A stretch of DNA of 38,713 nucleotides. It comes from Microcaldota archaeon. GTDB taxonomy: Archaea; Micrarchaeota; Micrarchaeia; Micrarchaeales; Micrarchaeaceae. The position numbers and the translations under genes are program-made. The notes beneath the pieces were generated by a model. It had not been told where the DNA came from, made no database searches, and was given only the letters and a program-made list of their open reading frames with translations. Positions 8,861-17,813 of the stretch are shown one piece after another. Each line of letters begins with the position of its first letter. The stretch's first letter is position 1. Location of the stretch: positions 1-38,713 of the forward strand of contig JAKABJ010000004.1 in NCBI GenBank assembly GCA_021801905.1. Reading direction: 5' to 3'.

Positions 8861-9442
8861 TTATAGCAATAATGGTATAATATATTTTGTGTTTTTCCTG
8901 TATCTGTTATACTCGCTTCCGAGATGCTCTATCAGGAAACCCTCCTCTATTTTTATCCTATACCATATAAAAAACATAGAAATCGCAGCTGCGCATATAA
9001 CCCCTTCCAATGATCCGCCTTCGATCGCAATGCCAAATATTATTATGAAGAGACCGAGATAGGAAGGATGCCTGACTAACCTGTATGGCCCTTTCTTTAC
9101 AACAGTGTGCCCTTTTACTAGTCTTACATTAACATTGAAGAAGCGTCCTAGAACTGCTATGGACCACTGGCGTATTGCTATGCCAGCAAATATAACTACA
9201 AAGCCCAGGTATAGCAGCCATTGAGGGAAATTCGCAAAGCCAAGCCTTTCGAAAAATACTATAAGCAGCAGGATTGCAAGCATGCCTATGGATATAATGC
9301 CAAGAGAGCCTTTCTTTGCGGTTGCGGTCTGCTTTAATCCCTTTGCGCGGAGCCTTGGCAGTATTCTAGCCCCTATATACTCGCTAATTGCAAAAGCGGC
9401 TATGCCGATATAAAATAATACCTGTTGAGTTATGCCGAACAT
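8861..9442 (-). CDS. Isoprenylcysteine carboxyl methyltransferase (ICMT)-family membrane protein
   Basis: Multiple TM segments; 'KKGPYRLVRHPSYLGLFIIIFG', 'RIKIEEGFLIEHLGSEYNRYRKNTKYIIP'. Confidence 0.85.
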   Translation of the reverse strand: MFGITQQVLFYIGIAAFAISEYIGARILPRLRAKGLKQTATAKKGSLGIISIGMLAILLLIVFFERLGFANFPQWLLYLGFVVIFAGIAIRQWSIAVLGRFFNVNVRLVKGHTVVKKGPYRLVRHPSYLGLFIIIFGIAIEGGSLEGVICAAAISMFFIWYRIKIEEGFLIEHLGSEYNRYRKNTKYIIPLLL

Positions 9443-9559
9443 TTTATCTTATTGTTTTTTAATTAAGCTAAGGATATGATCAAATCAGTATTTATATTAG
9501 CTAATGTTTTGTACTCCATTTTAGCAAAACCTTTTAAATCCAGACATTGATACTAATTT

Positions 9560-9817
9560 ATGAAACAGAAAATAAAATTTGGAACATCAATTGTTGGAGG
9601 CATTATAATTACAATGATTACTGGGCTTGTATCCAGCACCCCTAAAAACCTTGTTGGAGCGGTTTGGTATGGATATCCATTGAACTGGATAAATAAGCTT
9701 ATTACTTACCCAACTGCATGGAGGATACAGCTTGGAGGACTAGTAATAGATCTAATCTTCTGGTTTGCTATTGTATTGATAGCGCTAATGGTAGTGGAGA
9801 AGATTAGGGGAAGATAA
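9560..9817 (+). CDS. small membrane protein, hypothetical (85 aa)
   Basis: Two hydrophobic segments; no family recognised. Confidence 0.5.
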   Translation: MKQKIKFGTSIVGGIIITMITGLVSSTPKNLVGAVWYGYPLNWINKLITYPTAWRIQLGGLVIDLIFWFAIVLIALMVVEKIRGR

Positions 9818-9848
9818 TTCCTTCAATGAAGGTTGGATTCTAAAACGT

Positions 9849-10370
9849 CTACTTCTCCTTTCCAGATTCATTTGCCCTGGCGCGTGATTCGGATATCACT
9901 TTTGCTGCGGAATTTGCATCTCCAATCCCTTTTATCTTTACGAATTTGCCAGGTAGGCCGTCTTTGTTATGCTGTATGTAATAGACTAGATTATCTATTA
10001 TGCCTGCGTTAATTTCTTCTATTTTTGAGACTCCGGAATACGATTGATCTCCATCAAAAGTTGCAATTATTTTATCATCTCCTCCGTTCTCATCCTCCAT
10101 ATAAATTACTCCGATAGGCTTTACTGGAAGTTTATCTCCCAGAGAAACTTTTGCCCCGCTTATTACAAATACATCAAGCTCATCTCCATCTTCCCCCAGT
10201 GTTCCATGTAGGAACCCGTAGTTATACGGCTCGGGAAGCGGTTTCGGAAGCGCTCTCTGCACAGTAATATTTCCAGTATTGGCATCATATATGTGCTTTA
10301 TGTTAGAGCCGCTTACCATCTCTATCCTTGCGTGCAATGGCAAGCTTGAATCTCTTTTAGGGTCCATCAT
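9849..10370 (-). CDS. ppa: Inorganic pyrophosphatase (family I)
   Basis: 'YNYGFLHGTLGEDGDELDVFVISG', 'KPIGVIYMEDENGGDDKIIA'. Confidence 0.92.
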   Translation of the reverse strand: MMDPKRDSSLPLHARIEMVSGSNIKHIYDANTGNITVQRALPKPLPEPYNYGFLHGTLGEDGDELDVFVISGAKVSLGDKLPVKPIGVIYMEDENGGDDKIIATFDGDQSYSGVSKIEEINAGIIDNLVYYIQHNKDGLPGKFVKIKGIGDANSAAKVISESRARANESGKEK

Positions 10371-10999
10371 CTTCTCATCATGCTCAAATTCTGGTTTATA
10401 ATATTTAAATACTCTTGATAGCTCTTTCCTAAAGCAGTAGCCAAAATGCGATCCACCTCTTCAACAGTATCAGGTATGTGAAGAACATTGTCTATTGATT
10501 TACCATTCTTCCCATCAAACATATCAACTATTGACATCCCATTACTAAACATCTTCCTTAACGTGCCTTCTTGCGCCCATATTGGATCTGACCCCCCTCT
10601 TATTTTGAAAAGTTTGCTAATCGCATCTAGTCCAGCAAAAACCAAAATGTAGGGGCACGCGCCTTTATGAGTATTAACTTCCACATTTCTCACCCAGTTC
10701 CCTATGCTTATTGTATCTTTTGGGTCTAGATTGTGTCTTTTTAATATAGAATTCATCTCTTCTTCAGGAATGCCCATTCTGGAGAATGCCAGCAGGACTT
10801 TTTCTCCCACCTCCTTAATTTTAGCCTCGCCTTCGAAATGCGCATTGATCATCTTACTAGAAATTTCTGGAAGTATGCTGCAGCCTTCTACCATCATTAA
10901 GCCATTTTCACAAGAATATTTTCTTAAATAATCGATTATTAGATCTTTTCTGCCATCTTTTACAGTATCCGGCTTTAATATAACACAGGCTATCTCCAT
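10367..10999 (-). CDS. Nucleoside diphosphate kinase-like protein with central insertion
   Basis: 'ACVILKPDTVKDG' (KPD), 'KIRGGSDPIWAQEGTLRKMFS', 'DNVLHIPDTVEEVDRIL' (NxxH); 4-nt overlap with ppa start. Confidence 0.75.
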   Translation of the reverse strand: MEIACVILKPDTVKDGRKDLIIDYLRKYSCENGLMMVEGCSILPEISSKMINAHFEGEAKIKEVGEKVLLAFSRMGIPEEEMNSILKRHNLDPKDTISIGNWVRNVEVNTHKGACPYILVFAGLDAISKLFKIRGGSDPIWAQEGTLRKMFSNGMSIVDMFDGKNGKSIDNVLHIPDTVEEVDRILATALGKSYQEYLNIINQNLSMMRR

Positions 11000-11294
11000 A
11001 TTTCCATTTTGGTCTCTTTTTGAATTAGATAGAGATGATACTAATTGGTGCATATTATCAACGCATAATCAAATGTTTTTAATATAAATATCTAATTTTG
11101 CTTTCGTTTATAGTCGAATAGTTGTATTAATGCCGTATTTGGAATAAATAATCCAACCCTACCACATAAGCAGAAACATATAAAGAATGGAGAGAATCAA
11201 GTTTTATGGCAGGTTTGTTGGTAAAATCAATCAGCATTTTTTATGAATAAAAAGCGTAAGAAGAATGCAATAATATATCTCATTACTAGGAAAC

Positions 11295-12755
11295 ATGCGG
11301 GAAGGTAATCTAGTGAAAAAATCGCAGCAGAAGATAAAAGCTAAAATCGTATTTACGTATGCATTAATCATAATTCTTTATGCGTTTGCATTTTTTGATG
11401 CACTCCGTATGTATGATTTAGGAGGTGCTAACTGGGATTTTGTTGCGCATTGGTTATGGGCAAAATCCCTTACTAACTATAGTTTTTACTCTGCACTTTT
11501 TAGCGGGCACTTAGCAACTGCCATCCTATATGGCAATACATTCTATTTTGAAACATTGCGTGCGCCGCTCACGGGAGTCATTATGGTGCCTTTTACATTG
11601 CTGGGTGCTGGATTGGCCATGCCGCTCTATTTTGCATTCATATTGGCGTTGCTCTTATGTTCGGCAATATACGCATCAAAGACTATTTCTGCAAATCCTT
11701 TGGTATTGTCGCTGCTGCTGTTTACCCCTTATGTGGCATTATTTCTTATGCTATTAAACGGCACAGAAATAGTTTCGGTAATACTGTTAATAATCCTGAT
11801 AGCAATGCTGATAAGTAAAGATTGGAAAGCAGGCATTGTTCTTGCGCTTGCTGGATTGGCAAAGTACCCGAATTTAATATTTATTCCTTTGCTGCTCTTT
11901 CTTCCGAAGGGAAAACGGTTGAAAGCATTTGTCTTCTTTCTTATTGTGACTGGCCCATGGATTGCTTTTAATGCAATTGTATACCACAACCCAGTACTAA
12001 GTTATATTATTTCGATGAGTTCATTTTCAAATAGCGCTGCGCAAGGTTACTTTCCAGTTAATATAATTTCACAATCGCTTTTATTGATACTGCCGGAGCT
12101 TGTCCCAGCTTTGCTAGTTTTAATTGTTGGACTACTTTTGATGTATAGAAGAAAGAAAGGATTGAAAGCACAAATAAACGTGTTAGGAAGAAAAATTATT
12201 TCATGGAATAATCTTAGGTACAAGATCATTATTTCTTTTCTTGCTTTAGGATTTTTTGGATTCCTTGTTACTTCGTTTAGAGGGTCGATAAATGATCTTC
12301 CGCGGTTGGGTTACTTGATATATACAGGCATTGCCCTTTTCATTGCCGTCTCTCTCTCCGATCTTGCAAATAGATTTCCTTCTCAAAAAAAGGAGCATTT
12401 GTACCTTCTTACAGGCCTATTTGTTATCTCGATTATAATGCTTGTAACATGGTTTCCGTACAATGGATACGTATTTTATGGTTCATCGAGCCCTGCGCTA
12501 GGAGCAGCAGTGAATGCAATGGCATCACAAGGAATAAGTCACTGTAATATTATATCAAACAGCTGGGTTTACTTGATATATTTAGGATATAAAGCGCATT
12601 TTCCATATTATTACAATTACACATCGCAGCATTATCCGATAGTATTCTTTACTAACACTGGCTCTAATCAATCACCAATAAACTTTGCAAACGTTTCTTT
12701 GAGGATAAACTACTCGAATTTTTTCATAGCATTTCCTAAAAATTATTCATGCTAA
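11295..12755 (+). CDS. Polytopic membrane protein, GT87/DUF2029 or PMT-like glycosyltransferase
   Basis: About 10 hydrophobic segments; N-terminal 'LGGANWDFVAHWLWAKSL' luminal acidic loop typical of GT-C enzymes. Confidence 0.55.
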   Translation: MREGNLVKKSQQKIKAKIVFTYALIIILYAFAFFDALRMYDLGGANWDFVAHWLWAKSLTNYSFYSALFSGHLATAILYGNTFYFETLRAPLTGVIMVPFTLLGAGLAMPLYFAFILALLLCSAIYASKTISANPLVLSLLLFTPYVALFLMLLNGTEIVSVILLIILIAMLISKDWKAGIVLALAGLAKYPNLIFIPLLLFLPKGKRLKAFVFFLIVTGPWIAFNAIVYHNPVLSYIISMSSFSNSAAQGYFPVNIISQSLLLILPELVPALLVLIVGLLLMYRRKKGLKAQINVLGRKIISWNNLRYKIIISFLALGFFGFLVTSFRGSINDLPRLGYLIYTGIALFIAVSLSDLANRFPSQKKEHLYLLTGLFVISIIMLVTWFPYNGYVFYGSSSPALGAAVNAMASQGISHCNIISNSWVYLIYLGYKAHFPYYYNYTSQHYPIVFFTNTGSNQSPINFANVSLRINYSNFFIAFPKNYSC

Positions 12756-12800
12756 AATATGTTAGAAAAAGATGGCTTTTATATAACCCAACCTGAATGT

Positions 12801-12874
12801 GCTCCGATCGGGATTTGAACCCGAGTTTCAGCCTTGAGAGGGCCGTGTCCTTGACCGAGCTAGACGATCGGAGC
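12801..12874 (-). tRNA. tRNA-Glu(CTC)
   Basis: Minus strand GCTCCGATCGTCTAGCTCGGTCAAGGACACGGCCCTCTCAAGGCTGAAACTCGGGTTCAAATCCCGATCGGAGC; anticodon loop CTCTCAA. Confidence 0.92.
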
Positions 12875-12906
12875 CTTAAATAAAGATTACTTCAATATAT
12901 ATTAAG

Positions 12907-13698
12907 CTACTTCCTTATCATCCTTGCTGCATTCTCTCCGAAAAGTTCGTCGTCATGGAGTTTTTCTGATATGAAATCGGCTATTGAAAGCCTTTCCGCC
13001 TCAGATATTGCAACTATCTCATTTACCGCAAGTTCGGTAAGCATGCTGTCCTCTTCGATTCTGAAACCGCCCTGCATTATTCTCTCTATGGCAGAGTCCA
13101 GCTGGTTCATTGAGAGAGAGAGCCTTTTCATTGAGCTTTCGCCTATGTCCTTCAGGCCTATGGATTGCTGCAGAAGCTCGATATGCATCGCAGCCTTGGA
13201 GCTCTTGCGCAAGAATGCGAGCGGAGAGGCATACAGCCATCTTGAAAGATGGGCCATTGCTTTGCCCCTTTTCTCTTTAGCGCATGCCATTATCGCAGGT
13301 ATAATTATGAGATTCTTTGCTTTGGGAATCCTGTCAGACATCTTGTGCCTGTCAGCGCGCTCTATGAAAGCAATTCTTGCTGGATCGTCTATAGAGTAGA
13401 AGAAGCCAACGTATGAGTTGACTGCGGATGCGATCCTTGAGCGAACCTCCTTCAACCCGTCAGGGCCTTGCGGATTGGTGAGCATGCTATGAAGGATTTC
13501 CCTGTGTCTTCTTATTGTTGCAATCCTCCTGGCTGCAGTGGTTCCTTTTTTTACTCCCTCTGAGCATGGATCCGACATAAGATATGATATCGCATAGAGA
13601 AGGCTCTTCAATGGAAGCATTATAAGCCTTTTTCTTATCGAGGCCGCATCTGTCTTTCGCGCGTTCCGCTTCAGCTTTGGCTGCTTCTGCCGCATCAA
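12907..13698 (-). CDS. hypothetical alpha-helical protein (263 aa)
   Basis: Long ORF between tRNA-Glu and the DUF460-like gene; basic N-terminus; no family recognised. Confidence 0.6.
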   Translation of the reverse strand: MMRQKQPKLKRNARKTDAASIRKRLIMLPLKSLLYAISYLMSDPCSEGVKKGTTAARRIATIRRHREILHSMLTNPQGPDGLKEVRSRIASAVNSYVGFFYSIDDPARIAFIERADRHKMSDRIPKAKNLIIIPAIMACAKEKRGKAMAHLSRWLYASPLAFLRKSSKAAMHIELLQQSIGLKDIGESSMKRLSLSMNQLDSAIERIMQGGFRIEEDSMLTELAVNEIVAISEAERLSIADFISEKLHDDELFGENAARMIRK

Positions 13699-13761
13699 TC
13701 TATCACCGGTCGCCTTACTATGTGTAGGATATATTCAACATGCCATTCTTATTACTTTGCC

Positions 13762-14235
13762 TCATCTGTTTGCTTTTTTTCCGTGTATGGCCTCGCTTAT
13801 TGAGTACTTGTTGAACACCTTCGCCTTTATGGAATCAGTATCATTTACATTCATTACCCTTGATATGTGCTCAGCCTGATTGAGTTTGTTAGCCATAGCA
13901 TGGTATGCCTTCAAAGCTGCGGAATATGCGTCCCTTTCGTGAGGGTTGCTTATGCCGGCATCTTTTGACATCCTCCTCTTCTCCTTCATTGATATGTCTT
14001 TCTCAGGCATTACAAGCCTTGAGTTGAATATTGAGTTGAGCTTCTTGGCCATGGCACTTGGGTTCTTCTTGTCGATAGCAATCACCGAAGGAACTCCTAT
14101 CTCCCTAATCTTGCTTACCATCCATTCTAAACCTGCATTTGCGCGGTGGGATGCCATGATAAGCTTGCCATTAAAAGTAAGGCATGCTATTGCTGATGTC
14201 TTTCCAGGATCTATTCCAACTATTATGTGCGCCAA
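13762..14235 (-). CDS. DUF460-like RuvC/RNase H-fold protein (single domain)
   Basis: 'IIVGIDPGKTSAIACLTFNGKLI', 'GVPSVIAIDKKNPSAMAKKLNSIFNSRLVMPEKDISMKEKRRM', 'NPHERDAYSAALKAY'. Confidence 0.75.
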   Translation of the reverse strand: MAHIIVGIDPGKTSAIACLTFNGKLIMASHRANAGLEWMVSKIREIGVPSVIAIDKKNPSAMAKKLNSIFNSRLVMPEKDISMKEKRRMSKDAGISNPHERDAYSAALKAYHAMANKLNQAEHISRVMNVNDTDSIKAKVFNKYSISEAIHGKKANR

Positions 14236-14419
14236 TCAATCATTCACTGCATGGTTTAAAAGATAGGCAGGAAACCTTATAGAGCTTAAAGGATGGATAA
14301 ACCAGAATCGTTGACGAATATAATTCCAAATGCGGTTTTGTCTGCAGAGAATGCAATTTTTCCCATTCGCATTATCATTGTCGTTCGATTTGAAAGAGCT
14401 TATGATTTGCATATGAATG

Positions 14420-15466
14420 TCACGAATTTATGCTCTTTAAAGTATAATTTATCGCATAGCCTGCTGTTTCTGGTATTGTAGAATATCTGCAGTCAACTAT
14501 GACCTGAGGCGTAGAGACAACATTGTAGAATGCTGCGAGCTTTGCCTGGTAGTCAAGGGATGTTGTGCTGTTAGCCAAACATGCATTTAAAGAGCTCGCA
14601 TTAAGGCCAGAGCCTATCGCAGTCTGATAAAGGGTGTCGTTGGGAAGCGGCCTTCCATCAAATATCTTTGTAAGGTTGGCTGAGAACTGTGCAATCTTCT
14701 TTTGAGAAGCGGAGCAGAAAAGATAGTTGCCTATAGCCTGCGTCTGCAAAACTCCGTATCCGGAATATTGCTTTGCAGAGTAGTTTGTAAATATGAAGTC
14801 GTAGCTTAGATTAAGCTTGCCGGGATATGCAGATGACAGGTTTATCGCTTTTGCCAGCCCGGAGAATGCGCCTGGAGCATATGGGTCTGTTATATAGTAT
14901 ACTGGTATTGGGGGCTTGGTCTGGCAGTACACCTTTCCTGAGAGCTGGACAGTCCCGAGCGATACAACAGTATCATTGCCCTGCAGCTTAGGGTTTATGC
15001 TCTGAAGGTAAGAATTGCTAAGGGAAAGATTTTCCCCAGACAGTATAAAAGAGATACTGAACCTGCTGTTATTGGCGAGAGGATCTATATATGGTACATT
15101 TACAATCCACTCATTTAAGTTTGGAAGATATGATGCATTCGCCATGTTGGGCTCGGAATAATAAGGGAGCAGCGAAAGCGAGGAATTAACAAAAAGATAG
15201 CTTGCAAGTACCTTTCCAGAGGCTGATATTGCCTGGGTGGAATTGTACTTTGGCTGAATGCATGTGTTGTTAAGCACGCCATATTGGCAGTTGCGTATTA
15301 TAGAATTTGGCTTGAATAGAGACAGGGAGAATGAGAGTGCTATAAGGATTATCACTAGCGCTATCAATGATATGTGAAGGTAATCAAGACCTCCGTGTTT
15401 TAGCGCTGGCTTTACTATAAATATAGGCTCCTGCTTTGCTTTCTTTTCATTTTGCTTTTTCGCCAA
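14420..15466 (-). CDS. Membrane-anchored extracytoplasmic DsbA/thioredoxin-fold-like protein lacking CXXC
   Basis: One N-terminal TM; 'PIPVYYITDPYAPGAFSGLAKAI' at the active-site position; 'VVSTPQVIVDCRY' cis-Pro-like motif; many N-X-S/T sequons. Confidence 0.55.
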   Translation of the reverse strand: MAKKQNEKKAKQEPIFIVKPALKHGGLDYLHISLIALVIILIALSFSLSLFKPNSIIRNCQYGVLNNTCIQPKYNSTQAISASGKVLASYLFVNSSLSLLPYYSEPNMANASYLPNLNEWIVNVPYIDPLANNSRFSISFILSGENLSLSNSYLQSINPKLQGNDTVVSLGTVQLSGKVYCQTKPPIPVYYITDPYAPGAFSGLAKAINLSSAYPGKLNLSYDFIFTNYSAKQYSGYGVLQTQAIGNYLFCSASQKKIAQFSANLTKIFDGRPLPNDTLYQTAIGSGLNASSLNACLANSTTSLDYQAKLAAFYNVVSTPQVIVDCRYSTIPETAGYAINYTLKSINS

Positions 15467-15598
15467 TCGCTCACCATGCGTTTTTCAATAAATAGTTTTT
15501 AAGTGCGAAAACATAATAAAGGTTTTGAACTCTCTCAATTAAAGCTTTACAACAGCATATTCAGGATCTGAATACATATTTGCTTATAAGCTTTAGGC

Positions 15599-15686
15599 GG
15601 GCTCGGCGGGATTTGAACCCGCGGCCTATGTCTGCCTCCAAAAAAGATAGGAGGACATCGCTCTATCCAAGCTGAGCTACGAGCCC
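15599..15686 (-). tRNA. tRNA-Arg(CCT), intron-containing
   Basis: Minus: GGGCTCG-TA-GCTCAGCTTGGATAGAGC-G-ATGTC-CTCCTA-[TCTTTTTTGGAGGC]-A-GACAT-AGGCC-GCGGG-TTCAAAT-CCCGC-CGAGCCC; all arms pair. Confidence 0.88.
15634..15647 (-). other. 14-nt tRNA intron after position 37 of tRNA-Arg(CCT)
   Basis: TCTTTTTTGGAGGC; its GGAG pairs with exon CTCC to give a BHB-like central helix. Confidence 0.75.
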
Positions 15687-15702
15687 ACGTTTACCAGTAT
15701 GC

Positions 15703-16080
15703 TTATTCCAAAATTTTTTTTGCAAGGCTGCTCTCAAAAAGCCAGTACTCGTTCCCATCAAGATCCAAGAACTTAGCCATCTTGTATCCTTCGTTATTGC
15801 TAGGTGGTTCGCTGAACTTCACCCCTTTATCCATCATTTCCTTGCAGGTTTGGTCAAAATTATCAGCAGTAAATCCTATTCCTGTGTTGCCGGGCTCAAG
15901 AGGAGCAAAATTGTCGCCGCACAGGTGCAGCATTAGACTCTTGCCTTCCACGTTTGGGCTTACGCATATCGCATGCCCTTTTTCAAGGATTGCCTTAAAG
16001 CCCAGCTTTTCAACATACCACTTCTTAGCTTTTTGAGCATCAGATACAACTACAGCAACGTCAGTATATCCATCAATCAT
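15703..16080 (-). CDS. VOC-family (glyoxalase/bleomycin resistance-like) protein
   Basis: 'VVVSDAQKAKKWYVEKLGFKAI', 'KMAKFLDLDGNEYWLFE'. Confidence 0.85.
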   Translation of the reverse strand: MIDGYTDVAVVVSDAQKAKKWYVEKLGFKAILEKGHAICVSPNVEGKSLMLHLCGDNFAPLEPGNTGIGFTADNFDQTCKEMMDKGVKFSEPPSNNEGYKMAKFLDLDGNEYWLFESSLAKKILE

Positions 16081-16081
16081 T

Positions 16082-16300
16082 TTATGACACCATCCAACGG
16101 CTATAGCCGTTCACTCCCACTGCATTTGGATGGCATGTTACTAGTTCTGCTAGGGCAGTCTCAGCTTTTGGCCTTGCGCCATCCTTTTGAAGCTGTATTA
16201 CAGCTTTTTTGTTATTCATCCTATATACCTTTCACGCCATTGGCCTGCCGCTGAAGGCGACAGATTTGCAGGCAGATCATTTACAACCTATAGTATAACA
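16082..16300. other. Hairpin-rich intergenic region; candidate structured RNA or decayed mobile-element end
   Basis: Palindrome AACGGCTATAGCCGTT (16096-16111), CCATCCAA/TTGGATGG (16090-16097/16126-16133), AAGCTGTA-T-TACAGCTT (16190-16206) followed by T run. Confidence 0.35.
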
Positions 16301-16304
16301 AAAG

Positions 16305-16316
16305 AAAATTTATATT
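16305..16316 (+). promoter_or_regulatory. BRE/TATA-like element AAAATTTATATT upstream of asnS
   Basis: Identical to the dinB upstream 12-mer. Confidence 0.45.
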
Positions 16317-16385
16317 ATTGCTTGAGAATTAAGAATATACAAAAGCCTTTTATTATGAGGTTTTGCATCATATAGCAGGGATAAC

Positions 16386-17732
16386 ATGCCAAAGAAATCA
16401 GGTAAGCATGAGGATAAAAAAGAGATTAATAGAATATCAAGCGTTAGGCTTGATGAAGGAAAAAAAATATTCATACGCGACCTGCTGGATGATAAGAATG
16501 TGGGAAAAACGGTATCGCTCCTTGGATGGGTTTGGAGGAAAAGGGAGCATTCCAATGAAATTTTTGTTGTTGTAAGGGACTCTACAGGAGTAATGCAGGC
16601 GGTTATACCTTCGGAACTCGTCAAGAAGCCAGTATACATAGAAGCATCTGTGGAGATAACTGGAATTGTTGCAAAGGACGAAAGGGCGCCTGGAGGGTTT
16701 GAGATCCGTGCAAGCGGGATAAGCATAATAGGAGACTCTGACAAGTATCCAATATCAAAAGATTTTTCAGAAGAATTCCTTCTTGATGTAAGGCACCTCT
16801 GGAATAGGTCCACAAAAATAAAAAATATAATGCTGGTAAGGGAGAAGGTGCTCCAAGGTGCGCGGGAATGGTTTGCATCACAAGAGTGGCACGAGGTTAA
16901 TCCTCCAATATTGACAGGCAGCGCTGTGGAAGGAGGTGCTACCCTCTTTGAGCTGGATTACCATGGTAAGACGGCATACTTATCGCAATCAGCCCAACTT
17001 TATCTTGAGACCTTGATTTTTCCTTTGGAGAAAGTCTGGTCGCTAACTCCATCATTCAGAGCAGAGAAGAGCAGAACCAACAGGCACCTGATGGAATTCT
17101 GGCATCTTGAGGGGGAGGTAGCGTGGCTGGATTTTGAAGGAATTCTTAAAGCCGAAGAACAGCTACTTACAGCGATGATCCATAGGGCAGCCGAAGACGT
17201 GCCAAAGGAACTTGCAGCATTGGGAAGGGACCCTGAAGAGCTTTTCAGCATAAAACCTCCATTCAAAAGGGTGCATTACGATGATGTTTTAAGGATAATG
17301 AAGAAAAGCAATGTAAAGATGGAGGCGGGAGAAGATTTGTCTTCTGAACATGAGAAGATACTTACCGCAAACGAGAAAGCCCCAATTTTTGTGGTTGAGT
17401 ATCCGAAAGGGGTGAAGCCTTTCTACACAAAAATAGACCAGAATAGGCCTGAGTTTGTTCTCTCTGCGGATATGCTGGCACCGGAAGGCTATGGCGAGAT
17501 CAGCACTGGAGGGCAGAGGGAGGAGGACCTTGATATGATAATAACAAGGATAAAATCCGAAGGGTTCGATCCTAAAGCTTACGAATGGTATTTGGATCTA
17601 AGGAGATATGGAAGCGTACCTCACTCTGGTTTTGGCCTAGGCATAGACAGGGCTGTGAAATGGATAACAAAAAGAGAGACGATACTTGACACTCTCCCCT
17701 ACCCAAGGACGCTCTCCCGCATATACCCTTAG
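16386..17732 (+). CDS. asnS: Asparaginyl-tRNA synthetase (class IIb)
   Basis: 'FRAEKSRTNRHLMEFWHLEGE', 'GYGEISTGGQREED', 'YEWYLDLRRYGSVPHSGFGLGIDR', C-term 'YPRTLSRIYP'. Confidence 0.88.
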   Translation: MPKKSGKHEDKKEINRISSVRLDEGKKIFIRDLLDDKNVGKTVSLLGWVWRKREHSNEIFVVVRDSTGVMQAVIPSELVKKPVYIEASVEITGIVAKDERAPGGFEIRASGISIIGDSDKYPISKDFSEEFLLDVRHLWNRSTKIKNIMLVREKVLQGAREWFASQEWHEVNPPILTGSAVEGGATLFELDYHGKTAYLSQSAQLYLETLIFPLEKVWSLTPSFRAEKSRTNRHLMEFWHLEGEVAWLDFEGILKAEEQLLTAMIHRAAEDVPKELAALGRDPEELFSIKPPFKRVHYDDVLRIMKKSNVKMEAGEDLSSEHEKILTANEKAPIFVVEYPKGVKPFYTKIDQNRPEFVLSADMLAPEGYGEISTGGQREEDLDMIITRIKSEGFDPKAYEWYLDLRRYGSVPHSGFGLGIDRAVKWITKRETILDTLPYPRTLSRIYP

Positions 17733-17813
17733 CCGGCCTGAAAAGAAAGGCTTTTAAACCAACCTTGCAATTAATCATCATGGAGGATTAGAGTCCTTTT
17801 TTCGGTAGATATA

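Noticed and set aside
11244-11309. 21-aa basic peptide ORF (MNKKRKKNAIIYLITRKHAGR) overlapping the GT start
   Set aside because: Too short and AT-rich; no overlap or conservation evidence comparable to the ATPase sORF.
16082-16219. 45-aa minus-strand ORF upstream of VOC (MNNKKAVIQLQKDGARPKAETALAELVTCHPNAVGVNGYSRWMVS)
   Set aside because: Not listed as CDS: it runs through strong inverted repeats and has no recognised family; kept only as part of the structured-region finding.
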